Position numbers and translations under genes: made by a program. From JBPRGG01 sp051418075 (lineage in GTDB: Bacteria > Bacteroidota > Bacteroidia > Cytophagales > Cyclobacteriaceae), in contig JBPRGG010000104.1 in the NCBI GenBank assembly GCA_051418075.1, positions 7,955-71,954 on the forward strand: a DNA stretch of 64,000 bases, given 5' to 3'. Under the pieces are notes generated by a model. It had not been told where the DNA came from, did not search any database, and saw only the letters and a program-made list of their open reading frames with translations. Of this stretch, positions 1 through 9,190 are shown in pieces (position 1 is the stretch's first letter; the number at the start of each line of letters is the position of its first letter).

Positions 1-122
1 TAAAGGAGGAGAGTTTGTTGATAGCAGCTGAGAAAAAAGAAAAGAAGAAAGCTGTCTTGAATGAGATGGATATTCCATTTGAAAACATTAAAGAATCAAA
101 AGTTATAATTTTGTTTAAATAA
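1..122 (+). CDS. rimP: Ribosome maturation factor RimP, C-terminal end (partial)
   Basis: The first codons of the window are the last 39 codons of an open frame that ends at a TAA four bases before nusA. The visible tail is Lys/Glu-rich, then reads IPFENIKESKVIILFK, which fits the short beta-strand end of RimP. RimP assists late assembly of the 30S subunit. The fragment alone is too short to prove identity; the call rests on the conserved rimP-nusA-infB gene order. The start lies outside the window. Confidence 0.75.
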   Translation, partial: KEESLLIAAEKKEKKKAVLNEMDIPFENIKESKVIILFK

Positions 123-126
123 AAAG

Positions 127-1368
127 ATGGATAACGGGACACTAATTGAATCATTTGCAGAATTTGCTAGAAGTAAGGATGTGGATCGTCCGACCATGAT
201 CAGAATATTAGAAGACGTTTTCCGAACCATGATCAGAAAAAAATTCGGGACTGACGATAATTTCGATATAATTATTAATGCTGACAAGGGTGATCTGGAA
301 ATCTGGCGATTCAGGGAAATTGTAGATGATAATTCAGAAGATATTTGGGATCATGATAAGATAAGTTTGTCTGAAGCCCGAAAAATAGAGCCTGATTTTG
401 AAATTGGTGAAGAAGTGGCTGAAGATGTAAGTCTGGATGAATTTGGGAGACGGGCCGTGATGACCGCCCGGCAGACTCTTATACAAAAAATTAAAGACCT
501 TGAAAAAGATATCCTATTTAATAAATACAAAGATTTAGTAGGGGAGATCATTATTGGCGAGGTTTACCAGATCTTAAACCGGGAAATGTTATTATTGGAC
601 AGTGAAGGGAATGAATTGATCTTACCTAAAGATGAACAGATCCATAAAGACAGATTTCGTAAAGGTGATTCTGTAAGAGCCATAGTACATAGGGTGGAGA
701 TGGTAAATGGCAATCCAAGAATTATCTTGTCCAGGACTTCACCTACTTTTCTGGAAAGACTTTTTGAAAGTGAAGTACCGGAAGTTTTTGATGGGTTAAT
801 TTCGATTAAGAAAGTAGTACGCGAACCAGGCGAGCGGGCTAAAGTGGCAGTAGAATCATTTGATGACAGAATTGATCCAGTCGGTGCATGTGTGGGAATG
901 AAAGGTTCCAGGATACACAGTATTGTGCGGGAATTACAGAATGAAAATATTGATGTGATTAATTTTACTGAAAATCTGGAGTTATATATATCCAGGGCGC
1001 TGAGCCCAGCCAAAATCAGCAATATTAAGGTAGATGAAAAAAAAGGCAGAGTTTCTGTTTATCTGAAACCCGATCAGGTATCTCTGGCCATAGGAAAGGG
1101 CGGGCATAATATCAAATTGGCCAGTCATTTGGTAGCTTACGAAATTGATGTATTTCGTGATTTGGAAGAGTTTGAAGAAGAAGATGTGGACCTGGAAGAA
1201 TTTTCTGATGAAATAGACGATTGGATTATTGATGAACTGAAAAGAGTGGGCCTGGATACTGCCAAGAGTGTTTTGGCTTTGTCAAAAGAAGATCTTGTAA
1301 GAAGATCAGATCTGGAAGAAGAAACCATTGAGGAGGTTATGAGGATTTTAAACCAGGAATTCGAATAA
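127..1368 (+). CDS. nusA: Transcription termination/antitermination factor NusA
   Basis: NusA binds RNA polymerase and the nascent RNA and modulates pausing, termination and antitermination. The 413 residues show an N-terminal polymerase-binding domain (about 1-130), an S1 domain (about 137-205), KH1 with the loop VGMKGSRI (about 257-264) and KH2 with AIGKGGHNIK (about 325-334). An acidic linker and a helix-hairpin-helix-like C-terminus (about 365-410) follow. It lacks the longer C-terminal acidic repeats of E. coli NusA, as is usual outside Proteobacteria. The ATG lies four bases after the rimP stop, with no clear Shine-Dalgarno. infB follows after 40 bases, so the three genes probably form one transcript. 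Confidence 0.97.
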   Translation: MDNGTLIESFAEFARSKDVDRPTMIRILEDVFRTMIRKKFGTDDNFDIIINADKGDLEIWRFREIVDDNSEDIWDHDKISLSEARKIEPDFEIGEEVAEDVSLDEFGRRAVMTARQTLIQKIKDLEKDILFNKYKDLVGEIIIGEVYQILNREMLLLDSEGNELILPKDEQIHKDRFRKGDSVRAIVHRVEMVNGNPRIILSRTSPTFLERLFESEVPEVFDGLISIKKVVREPGERAKVAVESFDDRIDPVGACVGMKGSRIHSIVRELQNENIDVINFTENLELYISRALSPAKISNIKVDEKKGRVSVYLKPDQVSLAIGKGGHNIKLASHLVAYEIDVFRDLEEFEEEDVDLEEFSDEIDDWIIDELKRVGLDTAKSVLALSKEDLVRRSDLEEETIEEVMRILNQEFE

Positions 1369-1408
1369 ACCATAGAAGGAATAATTAAGAAAAAAGGAAT
1401 TTTACTGT

Positions 1409-4400
1409 ATGGCAGAAGAAAAAATGATGAGATTGAGCCAGGTGGCCAGAAAGCTTAATGTGGGAACTTCCACTATCACTGAGCATCTGGCTAACAAAGG
1501 CTTTAAAATTGAAAACAAACCTAATACAAAAATTACTTTGGAGCAATTTGGCATGCTTTCCAAAGAGTTTGCTTCTTCTGCTATGGATAAAGAAGAAGCG
1601 CTGGGATTAACCATAGGTAAAAAACATTCTGAAAACTTCATCATTGATGCAGATAAAACGGACGATGTAGAGAAAAGGCGGGAAGAAGAAGAAGAGATTT
1701 TCATAAAGAGCATCTCCATGAAAAAAGAAGCCGCTGCCAGGGAAAAGGCCCAGCAACAGGCTAAAGAAGAAAAAGAGGAAAAAGCACGTAAAGAGACGGC
1801 TGAAAAGGAAGCTAAAGCCGAAGAAGAAACTAGCCAAACACATAAATTAAAAGGAATTAAAGTGGTTGGTAAAATTGACCTGCAGGATAAAAAACCTAAA
1901 AAAGCGGCTGAAACAGAAGAAAAAACTGAATCGAAGCCGGTTGAACCTGAGGTTAAGGAAAAAGAACAACCCGTACAAAATGAACCAGTAGTTGACTCCA
2001 AAAAGGAACCGGAAAAGGAACCAGAAAAAGAACCGGAAAAACCTGTTGTTGATAAAAAAGAACAGCCGGAAGAAGTAAAAAGAAAGGAGATAAAAAAGAC
2101 CGAAGAGGAAGAAGCTAAACCGGTAGAAGAAAGAGCGCCAACTAAGGAAAAAGAAGTTCAACCGGTACCACCACAGGAAGAAAAACCTGAAATTCCCGAG
2201 AAAGTTAAGGAGGAAAAAGAGGAGGAAAAACCTGTTGAAGAAGAAGCAACTATAAAGGAGCAACCAGTTCAGGAAAAAGAAACAGAAACGGTTGAAGAAG
2301 ATCGTAAGGACCTGATCGAAGCTAAAGCTGATCAATTAAAAGGTTTAACCGTATTGGGAAAAATTGAACTTCCCCAGGATAAGCCTAAAAAATCACCCAA
2401 GCCGGTAGCATCTTCTGACGATCAAAAAGAGAAGAAGAAAAAGAAAAGGCCGAGAAAGCGCATACCCAAAGCAAAAACAGAAGAAGAATCCACCCAGGAT
2501 CGCTCTGCCAAGAAGAAAGATCAGCAAAAAGGTCGTTCCAAGAAAAAACAAAAGTATCAAAAAGAAGAATTGTCCGACAAGGAAATACAAGAGCAGATCA
2601 AGGCTACCATGGCTAAATTAAGTGGTGGTAAAAAGTCAAGTGGTGGCGGAAGCCGATCTAAATATAAAAGAGAAAAACGATCTCATATGGCTGAGCAGAT
2701 GGAAGAACGATTGCAGCAAGAGCAGGAGTCATCTAAAAGCATCCAGGTTCGGGAATTCATTTCTGCCAACGACCTGGCCTCTTTAATGGAGGTAAGTGTT
2801 AATGAAGTAATTGCAACCTGCATGAGTTTAGGCCTGTTTGTGTCCATTAACCAGCGACTGGATGCAGAAACCATCACAGTGATTGCTGACGAGTTTGGAT
2901 ATAAAGCTGATTTTACCTCTTCTGAAGAAGATCTGAGCATTGAGGAGGAAGAAGATAGAGAGGAGGATCTGACTGAACGAGCGCCTATTGTTACTATTAT
3001 GGGTCATGTGGACCATGGAAAAACATCATTACTTGACTATATCAGACATGCCAAAGTAGCCGCTGGTGAAGCTGGTGGTATTACCCAGCATATCGGAGCA
3101 TATGATGTAACCACCGAAAGTGGCAAACGCGTCGTATTTCTGGATACGCCTGGTCACGAAGCTTTTACCGCCATGAGAGCCAGAGGTGCCAGCATCACTG
3201 ATGTAGTGGTAATTGTAGTGGCTGCAGACGATAATGTAATGCCACAAACTAAAGAGGCCATAAACCATGCCCAGGTAGCCGGCGTGCCTATAGTAATTGC
3301 TATTAACAAGATAGATAAGCCACAGGCTAATCCCGAAAAGATCAGGGAAGAATTGGCCAATATAAATATCCTGGTCGAAGATTGGGGTGGGAAATACCAA
3401 TGTCAGGAAATTTCGGCCAAATCAGGTATAGGGATCAACGAACTATTGGAAAAGGTCTTACTGGAAGCTGAATTGCTGGAGTTGAAAGGTAATTCTAATA
3501 AAAAAGCAGTTGGAACTGTTATTGAAGCATCACTGGATAAAGGAAGAGGATACCTGGCTACCATTTTGATACAGTCAGGGAATTTAAGTGTAGGGGATGT
3601 AATGCTGGCCGGATCCAATTATGGTAAAGTAAAGGCCATGTTTGATCATCGGGGTAAAAAGATTGATGAGGCTGGACCATCCACACCGGTTCTGGTTTTA
3701 GGGCTTGATGGAGCACCTCCTGCTGGCGATAAATTAAATGTATTGGAATCTGAAAGAGATGCTCGTGAAATTGCCAATAAAAGATCTCAATTACAACGTG
3801 AACAGAATATCAGGACCAAGAAACATATTACACTGGACGAAATTGGACGTCGTTTGGCCATCGGCTCATTTAAGGAATTAAATGTTATTGTAAAAGGTGA
3901 TGTGGACGGTTCTGTGGAGGCCTTATCGGATTCTCTTTTGAAACTATCCACCAAGGAAGTTCAGGTAAATATCATACATAAAGCAGTGGGCCAGATCTCT
4001 GAATCTGATGTGTTACTGGCTTCAGCTTCAGATGCAGTTATTATTGGTTTCCAGGTACGGCCATCCGGCGGTGCCCGTAAACTGGCCGAACAGGAAGAGA
4101 TTGAGATCAGGTTATACTCTGTAATTTATGATGCCATCAATGACGTAAGAGATGCTATGGAAGGTTTATTGGCACCAACTGTTGAAGAAGTGATTACAGG
4201 AAATATTGAAGTTCGGGATGTATTTAAAATATCAAAAGTAGGAACAGTGGCCGGATGTATGGTTACAGATGGTATGGTCAGGAGATCTAATCGTATCCGA
4301 TTGATCAGGGATGGAATTGTGATTTACACTGGTGAAGTGAATCAACTGAAGCGTTTTAAAGATGATGTTACAGAAGTGAAAAGCGGATATGAATGCGGAT

Positions 4401-4483
4401 TAAGCATTAAAAACTTCAATGACCTGAAAGTTGGTGATGTAATCGAAGGATTTGAAGAAAAAGAAGTAAAAAGGAAATTATAA
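1409..4483 (+). CDS. infB: Translation initiation factor IF-2
   Basis: IF-2 is the GTPase that places initiator tRNA on the 30S subunit and promotes subunit joining. The 1024 residues begin with an IF2_N helix module (about 1-55). A long low-complexity Lys/Glu/Pro linker follows (about 80-440), typical of Bacteroidota IF-2 and far longer than in E. coli. A second IF2_N module (about 445-500) precedes the G domain. GTP-binding motifs are GHVDHGKT (532-539), DTPGH (579-583) and NKID (633-636). The beta-barrel and C-terminal fMet-tRNA domains complete the protein. The linker contains in-frame KEPE repeats that may vary in number between strains. Confidence 0.98.
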   Translation: MAEEKMMRLSQVARKLNVGTSTITEHLANKGFKIENKPNTKITLEQFGMLSKEFASSAMDKEEALGLTIGKKHSENFIIDADKTDDVEKRREEEEEIFIKSISMKKEAAAREKAQQQAKEEKEEKARKETAEKEAKAEEETSQTHKLKGIKVVGKIDLQDKKPKKAAETEEKTESKPVEPEVKEKEQPVQNEPVVDSKKEPEKEPEKEPEKPVVDKKEQPEEVKRKEIKKTEEEEAKPVEERAPTKEKEVQPVPPQEEKPEIPEKVKEEKEEEKPVEEEATIKEQPVQEKETETVEEDRKDLIEAKADQLKGLTVLGKIELPQDKPKKSPKPVASSDDQKEKKKKKRPRKRIPKAKTEEESTQDRSAKKKDQQKGRSKKKQKYQKEELSDKEIQEQIKATMAKLSGGKKSSGGGSRSKYKREKRSHMAEQMEERLQQEQESSKSIQVREFISANDLASLMEVSVNEVIATCMSLGLFVSINQRLDAETITVIADEFGYKADFTSSEEDLSIEEEEDREEDLTERAPIVTIMGHVDHGKTSLLDYIRHAKVAAGEAGGITQHIGAYDVTTESGKRVVFLDTPGHEAFTAMRARGASITDVVVIVVAADDNVMPQTKEAINHAQVAGVPIVIAINKIDKPQANPEKIREELANINILVEDWGGKYQCQEISAKSGIGINELLEKVLLEAELLELKGNSNKKAVGTVIEASLDKGRGYLATILIQSGNLSVGDVMLAGSNYGKVKAMFDHRGKKIDEAGPSTPVLVLGLDGAPPAGDKLNVLESERDAREIANKRSQLQREQNIRTKKHITLDEIGRRLAIGSFKELNVIVKGDVDGSVEALSDSLLKLSTKEVQVNIIHKAVGQISESDVLLASASDAVIIGFQVRPSGGARKLAEQEEIEIRLYSVIYDAINDVRDAMEGLLAPTVEEVITGNIEVRDVFKISKVGTVAGCMVTDGMVRRSNRIRLIRDGIVIYTGEVNQLKRFKDDVTEVKSGYECGLSIKNFNDLKVGDVIEGFEEKEVKRKL

Positions 4484-4512
4484 CTTTTGTTAAACTAAGA
4501 TTTTAATATTTT

Positions 4513-4540
4513 AAGCTGGTTTAACAAGCCGGCTTTTTTA
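4513..4540 (+). terminator. Intrinsic terminator after infB
   Basis: A 7-bp stem (one G-U pair) at 4513-4519/4529-4535 is followed by a run of T. It lies 30 bases after the infB stop. The final base is also the first base of the ATG of the next small gene, so readthrough or a promoter around here would be needed for that gene. Confidence 0.75.
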
Positions 4541-4716
4541 TGTTTTGGGTTCTGCTAATACAAATTCCGCTTTTTATTGTAAGTGCTCTCATCATAATTG
4601 GACTTTATAAACCCCATTGGGTATTGTGGTGGTTAGGTTTTAAAAACCGTTTGACTGTGCTGAAGTATTATGGATTAGTCTGGTTGATACTTTTTACTAT
4701 AAATCTACTCTTTTAG
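4540..4716 (+). CDS. Small two-helix membrane protein (58 aa)
   Basis: A 58-codon frame not explained by any longer gene. It encodes a hydrophobic segment (about 2-23), a short amphipathic middle with GLYKPHWVLWW and KNRLTVLKYYG, then a second hydrophobic segment (about 45-58). The K-P-x-x-V-L-W-W and N-R-L-x-V-L-x-x-Y-G pattern looks like small inner-membrane proteins I recall from other Bacteroidota, of unknown function, so I judge it real. The last 20 bases overlap the 3' end of the converging methyltransferase gene. The start is the only in-frame ATG. It could still be chance coding, but composition and hydrophobic pattern argue against that. Confidence 0.55.
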   Translation: MFWVLLIQIPLFIVSALIIIGLYKPHWVLWWLGFKNRLTVLKYYGLVWLILFTINLLF

Positions 4717-5884
4717 CCTGAATTACTAATTTATTTTTTGCCTGATCCGTGGTAAAAATCAGGTATTTCAATCCTCCCTCTTTCAATTTAAATTTTTGTA
4801 CTAATTGGGGTACTGATAAGGGGAAATTTCTGCTAATAATGTTGAATCTCTTCTTATCAGCCAAATCCTTAATCCTTTTTTTAGTAAACTGATCAGCTTT
4901 TAAGACCTGCAGGATCTTACCGGGAAAGGCTGAGTTTAAATGTTCGGAAGTGTATAAATGACTGTTATCGGAAAGTTTATACAACTTGTATTGATGCCCC
5001 AGCGTCTTAAATGCCCCGGATTTTAAGATGGAAACATTAGGTTCATACAGATAAGTCATCACCTGGTGATATGCTACATGCTCCATATTTTCCTCCTGTG
5101 AATAGGTAAAACTAAGTTCCTGTCTAGAATCATCAGGTAAAATATTAACAGCCGATATTAAAGGCTCACCTGTATTTTTTCTAAGCAGGTAAATAACTTC
5201 TTTGCAATCATTATTCACAGATAAAACCCATACCTTTTCTACCTGGCCCAGAGCTTTGATGGTTCCTTTAATATCTAACCAGGGCGATGTTTTCAGCAAT
5301 ATTTCAGTTGCCTTTGCCTTCAATGTATCCAGCAGATCGATTATATTGGGTGAGCTATCTTCCAGCTTAAACACTTTCCGTCCATTTGCTTTTCTGGATG
5401 GATCCAGGTAAATAAGGTCTACCTGCAAATCATTTTTCAAAAAGCTTTCGGCCGATTGGTGGTGAATCCTGATATTATCCTGTTTTAGTATCCGGAAATT
5501 ATGAGAGGCTAATGCACACAGGTGCTGATCCACCTCTACAAATTCCACATTTTTAAATTTTTTAGCTAAATAAAAGACATCTACACCGGTACCTCCGGAT
5601 AAATCTATCAGTTTATTGCCAGCGAATAAGTTTGCTTTGAATTTGGCTGTGGTTTGGGATGAACTTTGTTCTAATCTGGATGCAGGAGGGAATATTACAT
5701 CTTCATGGTTATACCATTCAGGTATTTTCTGTTTGGCTTTCTGCCGGGCTTTTATTTGTTCGGCTATTTCCTTCACAGGTAAGTCAGGAAATAAATGTCC
5801 CTGAAGGGATAACTTAAAAGGATCATGATTTTCATGATCCTTTATAAATTTTTTTATTTCAGGTTTTAAAAGCTGATTTATCAA
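4697..5884 (-). CDS. Class I SAM-dependent methyltransferase with THUMP-like domain
   Basis: A 395-residue protein of the Bacteroidota family typified by P. gingivalis PG_1098: an N-terminal helical region, a Rossmann methyltransferase core and a C-terminal THUMP-like/ferredoxin-like part. SAM motif I is LIDLSGGTGVD (92-102). The catalytic-site-like motif is YLDPSRK (159-165), and SSSQTTAKFKA (74-84) precedes the core. The family probably methylates RNA, but the substrate is not established. The start is a TTG; no in-frame ATG lies nearby, and the resulting N-terminus matches the family. It begins 11 bases after asd, so both are probably co-transcribed. Confidence 0.85.
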   Translation of the reverse strand: MINQLLKPEIKKFIKDHENHDPFKLSLQGHLFPDLPVKEIAEQIKARQKAKQKIPEWYNHEDVIFPPASRLEQSSSQTTAKFKANLFAGNKLIDLSGGTGVDVFYLAKKFKNVEFVEVDQHLCALASHNFRILKQDNIRIHHQSAESFLKNDLQVDLIYLDPSRKANGRKVFKLEDSSPNIIDLLDTLKAKATEILLKTSPWLDIKGTIKALGQVEKVWVLSVNNDCKEVIYLLRKNTGEPLISAVNILPDDSRQELSFTYSQEENMEHVAYHQVMTYLYEPNVSILKSGAFKTLGHQYKLYKLSDNSHLYTSEHLNSAFPGKILQVLKADQFTKKRIKDLADKKRFNIISRNFPLSVPQLVQKFKLKEGGLKYLIFTTDQAKNKLVIQAKRVDL

Positions 5885-5895
5885 AGACCTGGTTG

Positions 5896-6891
5896 TTAGG
5901 CAGATACCAACCCTGATTGTTTAAGATACTCTGCAATTTGAACGGCATTGGTAGCAGCCCCTTTGCGTAAATTATCGGCTACAATCCACATATTCAAGGT
6001 GTTTTCTCTGGATTCATCTCTCCGGATACGCCCAACGAATACCTCATCTTTATTATGTGAGGTCAAAGGCATAGGATAAACCAGGTTTTTCAAGTCATCC
6101 TGAACCACTACCCCTTTGGTTTGGGATAACAGATCCCGGATTTCCTGTAAGTCAAAATCATTATCAAATTCTATATTAACGGATTCTGAATGCCCGCCAA
6201 TGACCGGTACCCTAACCGTAGTAGCCGTGACCTTTATCGCATCATCCCCCATGATTTTTTTTGTTTCATTCACCATTTTCATTTCTTCCTTGGTGTATCC
6301 GTTTTCCAAAAAAACATCAATATGAGGCAACACATTCAAATCAATCTGATAAGCATAAGCCTTTTCTCCTTGTCTGCCGGCTCTTTCGTTCATCAATTGA
6401 TCCACTGCTTTCTTCCCGCTCCCGGTTACCGATTGATAGGTAGAAACTACCACCCTTCTGATCTTATATTTTTGATGTAAAGGGGCTAAAACCAGCACCA
6501 TCTGAATGGTAGAACAGTTTGGATTGGCAATGATTTTGTCTGCCTTAGTCAACTCCGCCGCATTCACTTCCGGAACTACCAATTTATGGTCGGGGCTCAT
6601 GCGCCAGGCTGAGGAATTGTCTACTACCACAGTACCTACCGCTTCAAATCGAGGAGCCCATTCCAGGGAAGTACTTCCTCCGGCTGAAAATATTGCTATA
6701 TCCGGACGTTGATTGATTGCTTCCTCCAAACCAATTACTGTATATACTTTATCCTGAAATGTGATCTGTTTTCCGGCCGACCTTTCAGAGGCAACCAGTA
6801 ATAACTCATCAAAAGAAAAATTTCTTTCATTGATCACTTTTAACATTTCACTGCCAACTAAACCTGTGGCACCAACAACTGCTAATTTCAT
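5896..6891 (-). CDS. asd: Aspartate-semialdehyde dehydrogenase
   Basis: Catalyses NADPH-dependent reduction of aspartyl phosphate to aspartate semialdehyde, the branch point to lysine, diaminopimelate, threonine and methionine. The 331 residues start with the dinucleotide-binding motif VVGATGLVG. The catalytic cysteine sits in ANPNCST (Cys126), and the substrate-binding histidine region is VIGGHSESVN. I chose the ATG giving MKLAVVGA; a TTG two codons upstream is possible but unnecessary. The methyltransferase gene follows closely, suggesting a two-gene operon. Confidence 0.96.
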   Translation of the reverse strand: MKLAVVGATGLVGSEMLKVINERNFSFDELLLVASERSAGKQITFQDKVYTVIGLEEAINQRPDIAIFSAGGSTSLEWAPRFEAVGTVVVDNSSAWRMSPDHKLVVPEVNAAELTKADKIIANPNCSTIQMVLVLAPLHQKYKIRRVVVSTYQSVTGSGKKAVDQLMNERAGRQGEKAYAYQIDLNVLPHIDVFLENGYTKEEMKMVNETKKIMGDDAIKVTATTVRVPVIGGHSESVNIEFDNDFDLQEIRDLLSQTKGVVVQDDLKNLVYPMPLTSHNKDEVFVGRIRRDESRENTLNMWIVADNLRKGAATNAVQIAEYLKQSGLVSA

Positions 6892-6923
6892 AATCAAAAA
6901 CGTTTATAATATTTTTTGAGCGG

Positions 6924-6931
6924 CAAAGATA
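6924..6931 (-). promoter_or_regulatory. Candidate -7 promoter element for asd
   Basis: On the minus strand this reads TATCTTTG, a full match to the Bacteroidota TAnnTTTG element, 33 bases upstream of the asd ATG. No TTG was found at the usual distance upstream, so the assignment is tentative. Confidence 0.35.
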
Positions 6932-7016
6932 AAAATAAATTATATATATAAAGAAATATGCAAAAAATTAAAACCTGTAAATGTGATTTTTCAATAATAG
7001 TAATTTCAATAAAAGC

Positions 7017-7571
7017 TTATTTTCTGGAATTTTCTTTTTTAAAAGCTGTAATAGTCATTCCTGTGACATCCTTAAATTGTTTGGATAAATGAGCCAGGCT
7101 GCTATAACCCAACATCCAGGCAATATCTTCGCTGGATCGATCTTCATATTTTAGCATTTCCTTGGCTTTTGCGATTTTTTGTTGAATAAAATATTTTTCA
7201 ATGGTAATGCCCATATGCTGGGAGAATAAGCGGCTTAAATAGCCATAATTCACTCCGGTTTTGCGGGACAGGTATTCAGAATTATTTACCGTTAACCTGT
7301 TTCCCTCTGGATTGTTTAATAGATTAATTATTTCCAGTTTAATTTGCTCAATTAATTTCTGATCCCGGTCCTCTAATAGTTCAAACCCTGCTTCATTTAA
7401 AACCTGTTCAATCCGGCCCATTGACAGGGATGCTTCATTATAGACAATATCCGCCTGCCCTAAAGTAACTGCTTTTACTTTTACCCCGATCTTTTCCAGA
7501 TCTTCTTTGACCACCCTTATACAGCGGGGGCAGACCATATTTTTTATATTAAGCATTTTTTCCTTTTTCAT
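7017..7571 (-). CDS. AraC-family regulator with N-terminal HMA-like metal-binding domain
   Basis: About 184 residues from the preferred ATG. Residues 6-66 resemble a heavy-metal-associated (HMA) domain: NMVCPRC carries the CxxC pair (Cys14, Cys17) and a beta-alpha-beta-beta-alpha-beta pattern follows. Residues about 95-184 form an AraC-type double helix-turn-helix ending in SSEDIAWMLGYSSLAHLSKQ and FKDVTGMT. A 21-codon upstream extension to 7634 translates to unstructured AT-rich sequence, so I favour the internal start. It is divergent from the GNAT gene. A metal-sensing or redox-sensing role is inferred from the fusion; the target genes are unknown. Confidence 0.85.
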   Translation of the reverse strand: MKKEKMLNIKNMVCPRCIRVVKEDLEKIGVKVKAVTLGQADIVYNEASLSMGRIEQVLNEAGFELLEDRDQKLIEQIKLEIINLLNNPEGNRLTVNNSEYLSRKTGVNYGYLSRLFSQHMGITIEKYFIQQKIAKAKEMLKYEDRSSEDIAWMLGYSSLAHLSKQFKDVTGMTITAFKKENSRK

Positions 7572-7652
7572 AGTTTCACTGGGTGATTTATTACTTAAAA
7601 CTATAAATATTATTTTATTAGTTTTGAATATCATTCAATTAAAAAACTTAAG

Positions 7653-8105
7653 ATGAACTATCAGGTTAGAGTGGCGCAAATTTCCGACCATAAAGCCATT
7701 GTGGCTTTTCAAATTAAAATGGCCTGGGAAACTGAAAATCTTGAATTGGATCCCGGGGTAGTTTTTAAAGGGGTAAAAGCTGTGTTTGATGATCCTGCCA
7801 AGGGGGTTTATATGATCGCCTCTCAGTCAAATGAGGTTGTAGGCGTAATGCTTCTAACTCCTGAATGGAGTGACTGGCGAAATGGACAGGTGCTATGGAT
7901 TCAGTCTCTTTATGTGCTGCCTGAACATAGAAATCAAGGAATATTTAAACTCTTTTATCAAAACCTGCAAGATAAGGTTCAAAATGATCCGAAATTGAGA
8001 GGTATCAGACTATATGTGGATAAAACCAATCAACTGGCCCAGGAAGTTTACCAGAAAGTGGGTATGGATGGAAATCATTACCAGCTTTTTGAATGGATGA
8101 AATAG
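7653..8105 (+). CDS. GNAT family N-acetyltransferase
   Basis: A 150-residue single-domain GNAT protein. The acetyl-CoA-binding segment is SLYVLPEHRNQGIFKLF (about 89-105), with the R/Q-x-x-G-x-x/A pattern of motif A. The tail ends KVGMDGNHYQLFEWMK, as in small-molecule or peptide acetyltransferases. The substrate is unknown. It is transcribed away from the HMA-AraC regulator with a short spacer, so the regulator may control it, though this pairing is only inferred from position. Confidence 0.85.
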   Translation: MNYQVRVAQISDHKAIVAFQIKMAWETENLELDPGVVFKGVKAVFDDPAKGVYMIASQSNEVVGVMLLTPEWSDWRNGQVLWIQSLYVLPEHRNQGIFKLFYQNLQDKVQNDPKLRGIRLYVDKTNQLAQEVYQKVGMDGNHYQLFEWMK

Positions 8106-8282
8106 CCACCATCCCTGCCTGATCTGATCCTTCTTTTCTTAAAAAAATTAGTTAACCAAAAAATTGTCAGTTGCTTTTTTATTGCACTGCAATTTTTTTT
8201 TTAAAAATGCAAATGCAATTAAACCTTGCCAGACCAGTTGCATCTAACCATCAAATTTTAAAACAAAAAAATGCTTACTACT

Positions 8283-9134
8283 ATGAAAAAATTAAATGCT
8301 TATTTACTGGTTGCGCTATTAGGTCTTGCTGTTTTTGCTTGTGATAAAGAGGACGAACAAATAACTGATCCGGTAGAAACTGACCTGGCTGCTACAGAGG
8401 CTGAAATAGCAGTGCTTTTTGAAGAAATTGATGAGGTTACTTATGAGATGATGGACTATTCCGGTGATTTGATCATAGAGGCTGAAAATGGCAGAATCAA
8501 CCATTCAGATGAAAAAATTACCAGCTGTGCTTCCAGGACCATTGATACTTTGGCTGATGAATCTATACAGGTTACCTGGACTTTTGACGGATCATGTACT
8601 GGTAAAGATGGAAAGGTAAGAAGCGGTATGATTGTCACAAATTTTACCGGTAGAAGGTTTATGCCTGGTTCCGTAATTACCACTTCCCTTCAGGATTATA
8701 CAGTGAATGAAATCCAACTGGAGGGTACCAGAATTGTGGAGAATATATCTGCCAGTTTATTGGTGTCACCTGCGCATAAGATTACTCTGAATGATGGTAA
8801 AATCACCTGGCCTGATGGCAGACAAGCTACCCGTACTGCTGAAAGATTCCGGACCTGGATCAGAAGTGGCAGTCCATTAAATGATCAGGTACAGATTGAA
8901 GGACAAATGGCAGGTGTGAATAAAAATGGTCAGGCTTACCAGATTACCATCACGGAACCCCTGATTTTTCTAAGAGCCTGCCGAGTGGCTCCAAAGAGGG
9001 TGTTTATGCCTTCTTCCGGACAAAAATTAATTCAAAGAAACGGATATCCTGATATTTTAGTGGACTATGGCCAAGGCGAATGTGACAAAACATTTACCGT
9101 AACCATGGATGGAAAAGTTAAAACGGTGAATTAA
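8283..9134 (+). CDS. Hypothetical lipoprotein
   Basis: From the preferred ATG the protein has 283 residues. It starts with a lipoprotein signal (KKLNAYLLVALLGL) and lipobox AVFAC, with Cys20 as the lipid-attachment residue, followed by acidic residues. The mature part is beta-rich and contains several cysteines (SCASRT, GSCTGKDGK, RACRVAP, GECDKT) that could form disulfides. I do not recognise a characterised family; proteins of this layout occur widely in Bacteroidota as unknown surface or periplasmic lipoproteins. An ATG four codons upstream (8271) is possible. A terminator follows. Confidence 0.75.
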   Translation: MKKLNAYLLVALLGLAVFACDKEDEQITDPVETDLAATEAEIAVLFEEIDEVTYEMMDYSGDLIIEAENGRINHSDEKITSCASRTIDTLADESIQVTWTFDGSCTGKDGKVRSGMIVTNFTGRRFMPGSVITTSLQDYTVNEIQLEGTRIVENISASLLVSPAHKITLNDGKITWPDGRQATRTAERFRTWIRSGSPLNDQVQIEGQMAGVNKNGQAYQITITEPLIFLRACRVAPKRVFMPSSGQKLIQRNGYPDILVDYGQGECDKTFTVTMDGKVKTVN

Positions 9135-9160
9135 GATCAAATAAGTTTCAAAGTTTTAAA

Positions 9161-9184
9161 GATGCCTGGCTGTAGTCAGGCATC
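9161..9184. terminator. Terminator hairpin between convergent genes
   Basis: A perfect 8-bp inverted repeat (GATGCCTG/CAGGCATC, 8-base loop) lies between the converging lipoprotein and 3-hydroxyacyl-CoA dehydrogenase genes. A-rich sequence precedes it and T-rich sequence follows, so it probably acts in both directions. Confidence 0.6.
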
Positions 9185-9190
9185 CTGCTT

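Noticed and set aside
564..1022. 152-codon minus-strand frame inside nusA
   Set aside because: Shadow of the nusA coding sequence; Ser/Ile-rich and without domain features.
1402..2335. Long minus-strand frames opposite the infB linker
   Set aside because: Phe/Ser-rich translations are the complement of the Lys/Glu-rich IF-2 linker.
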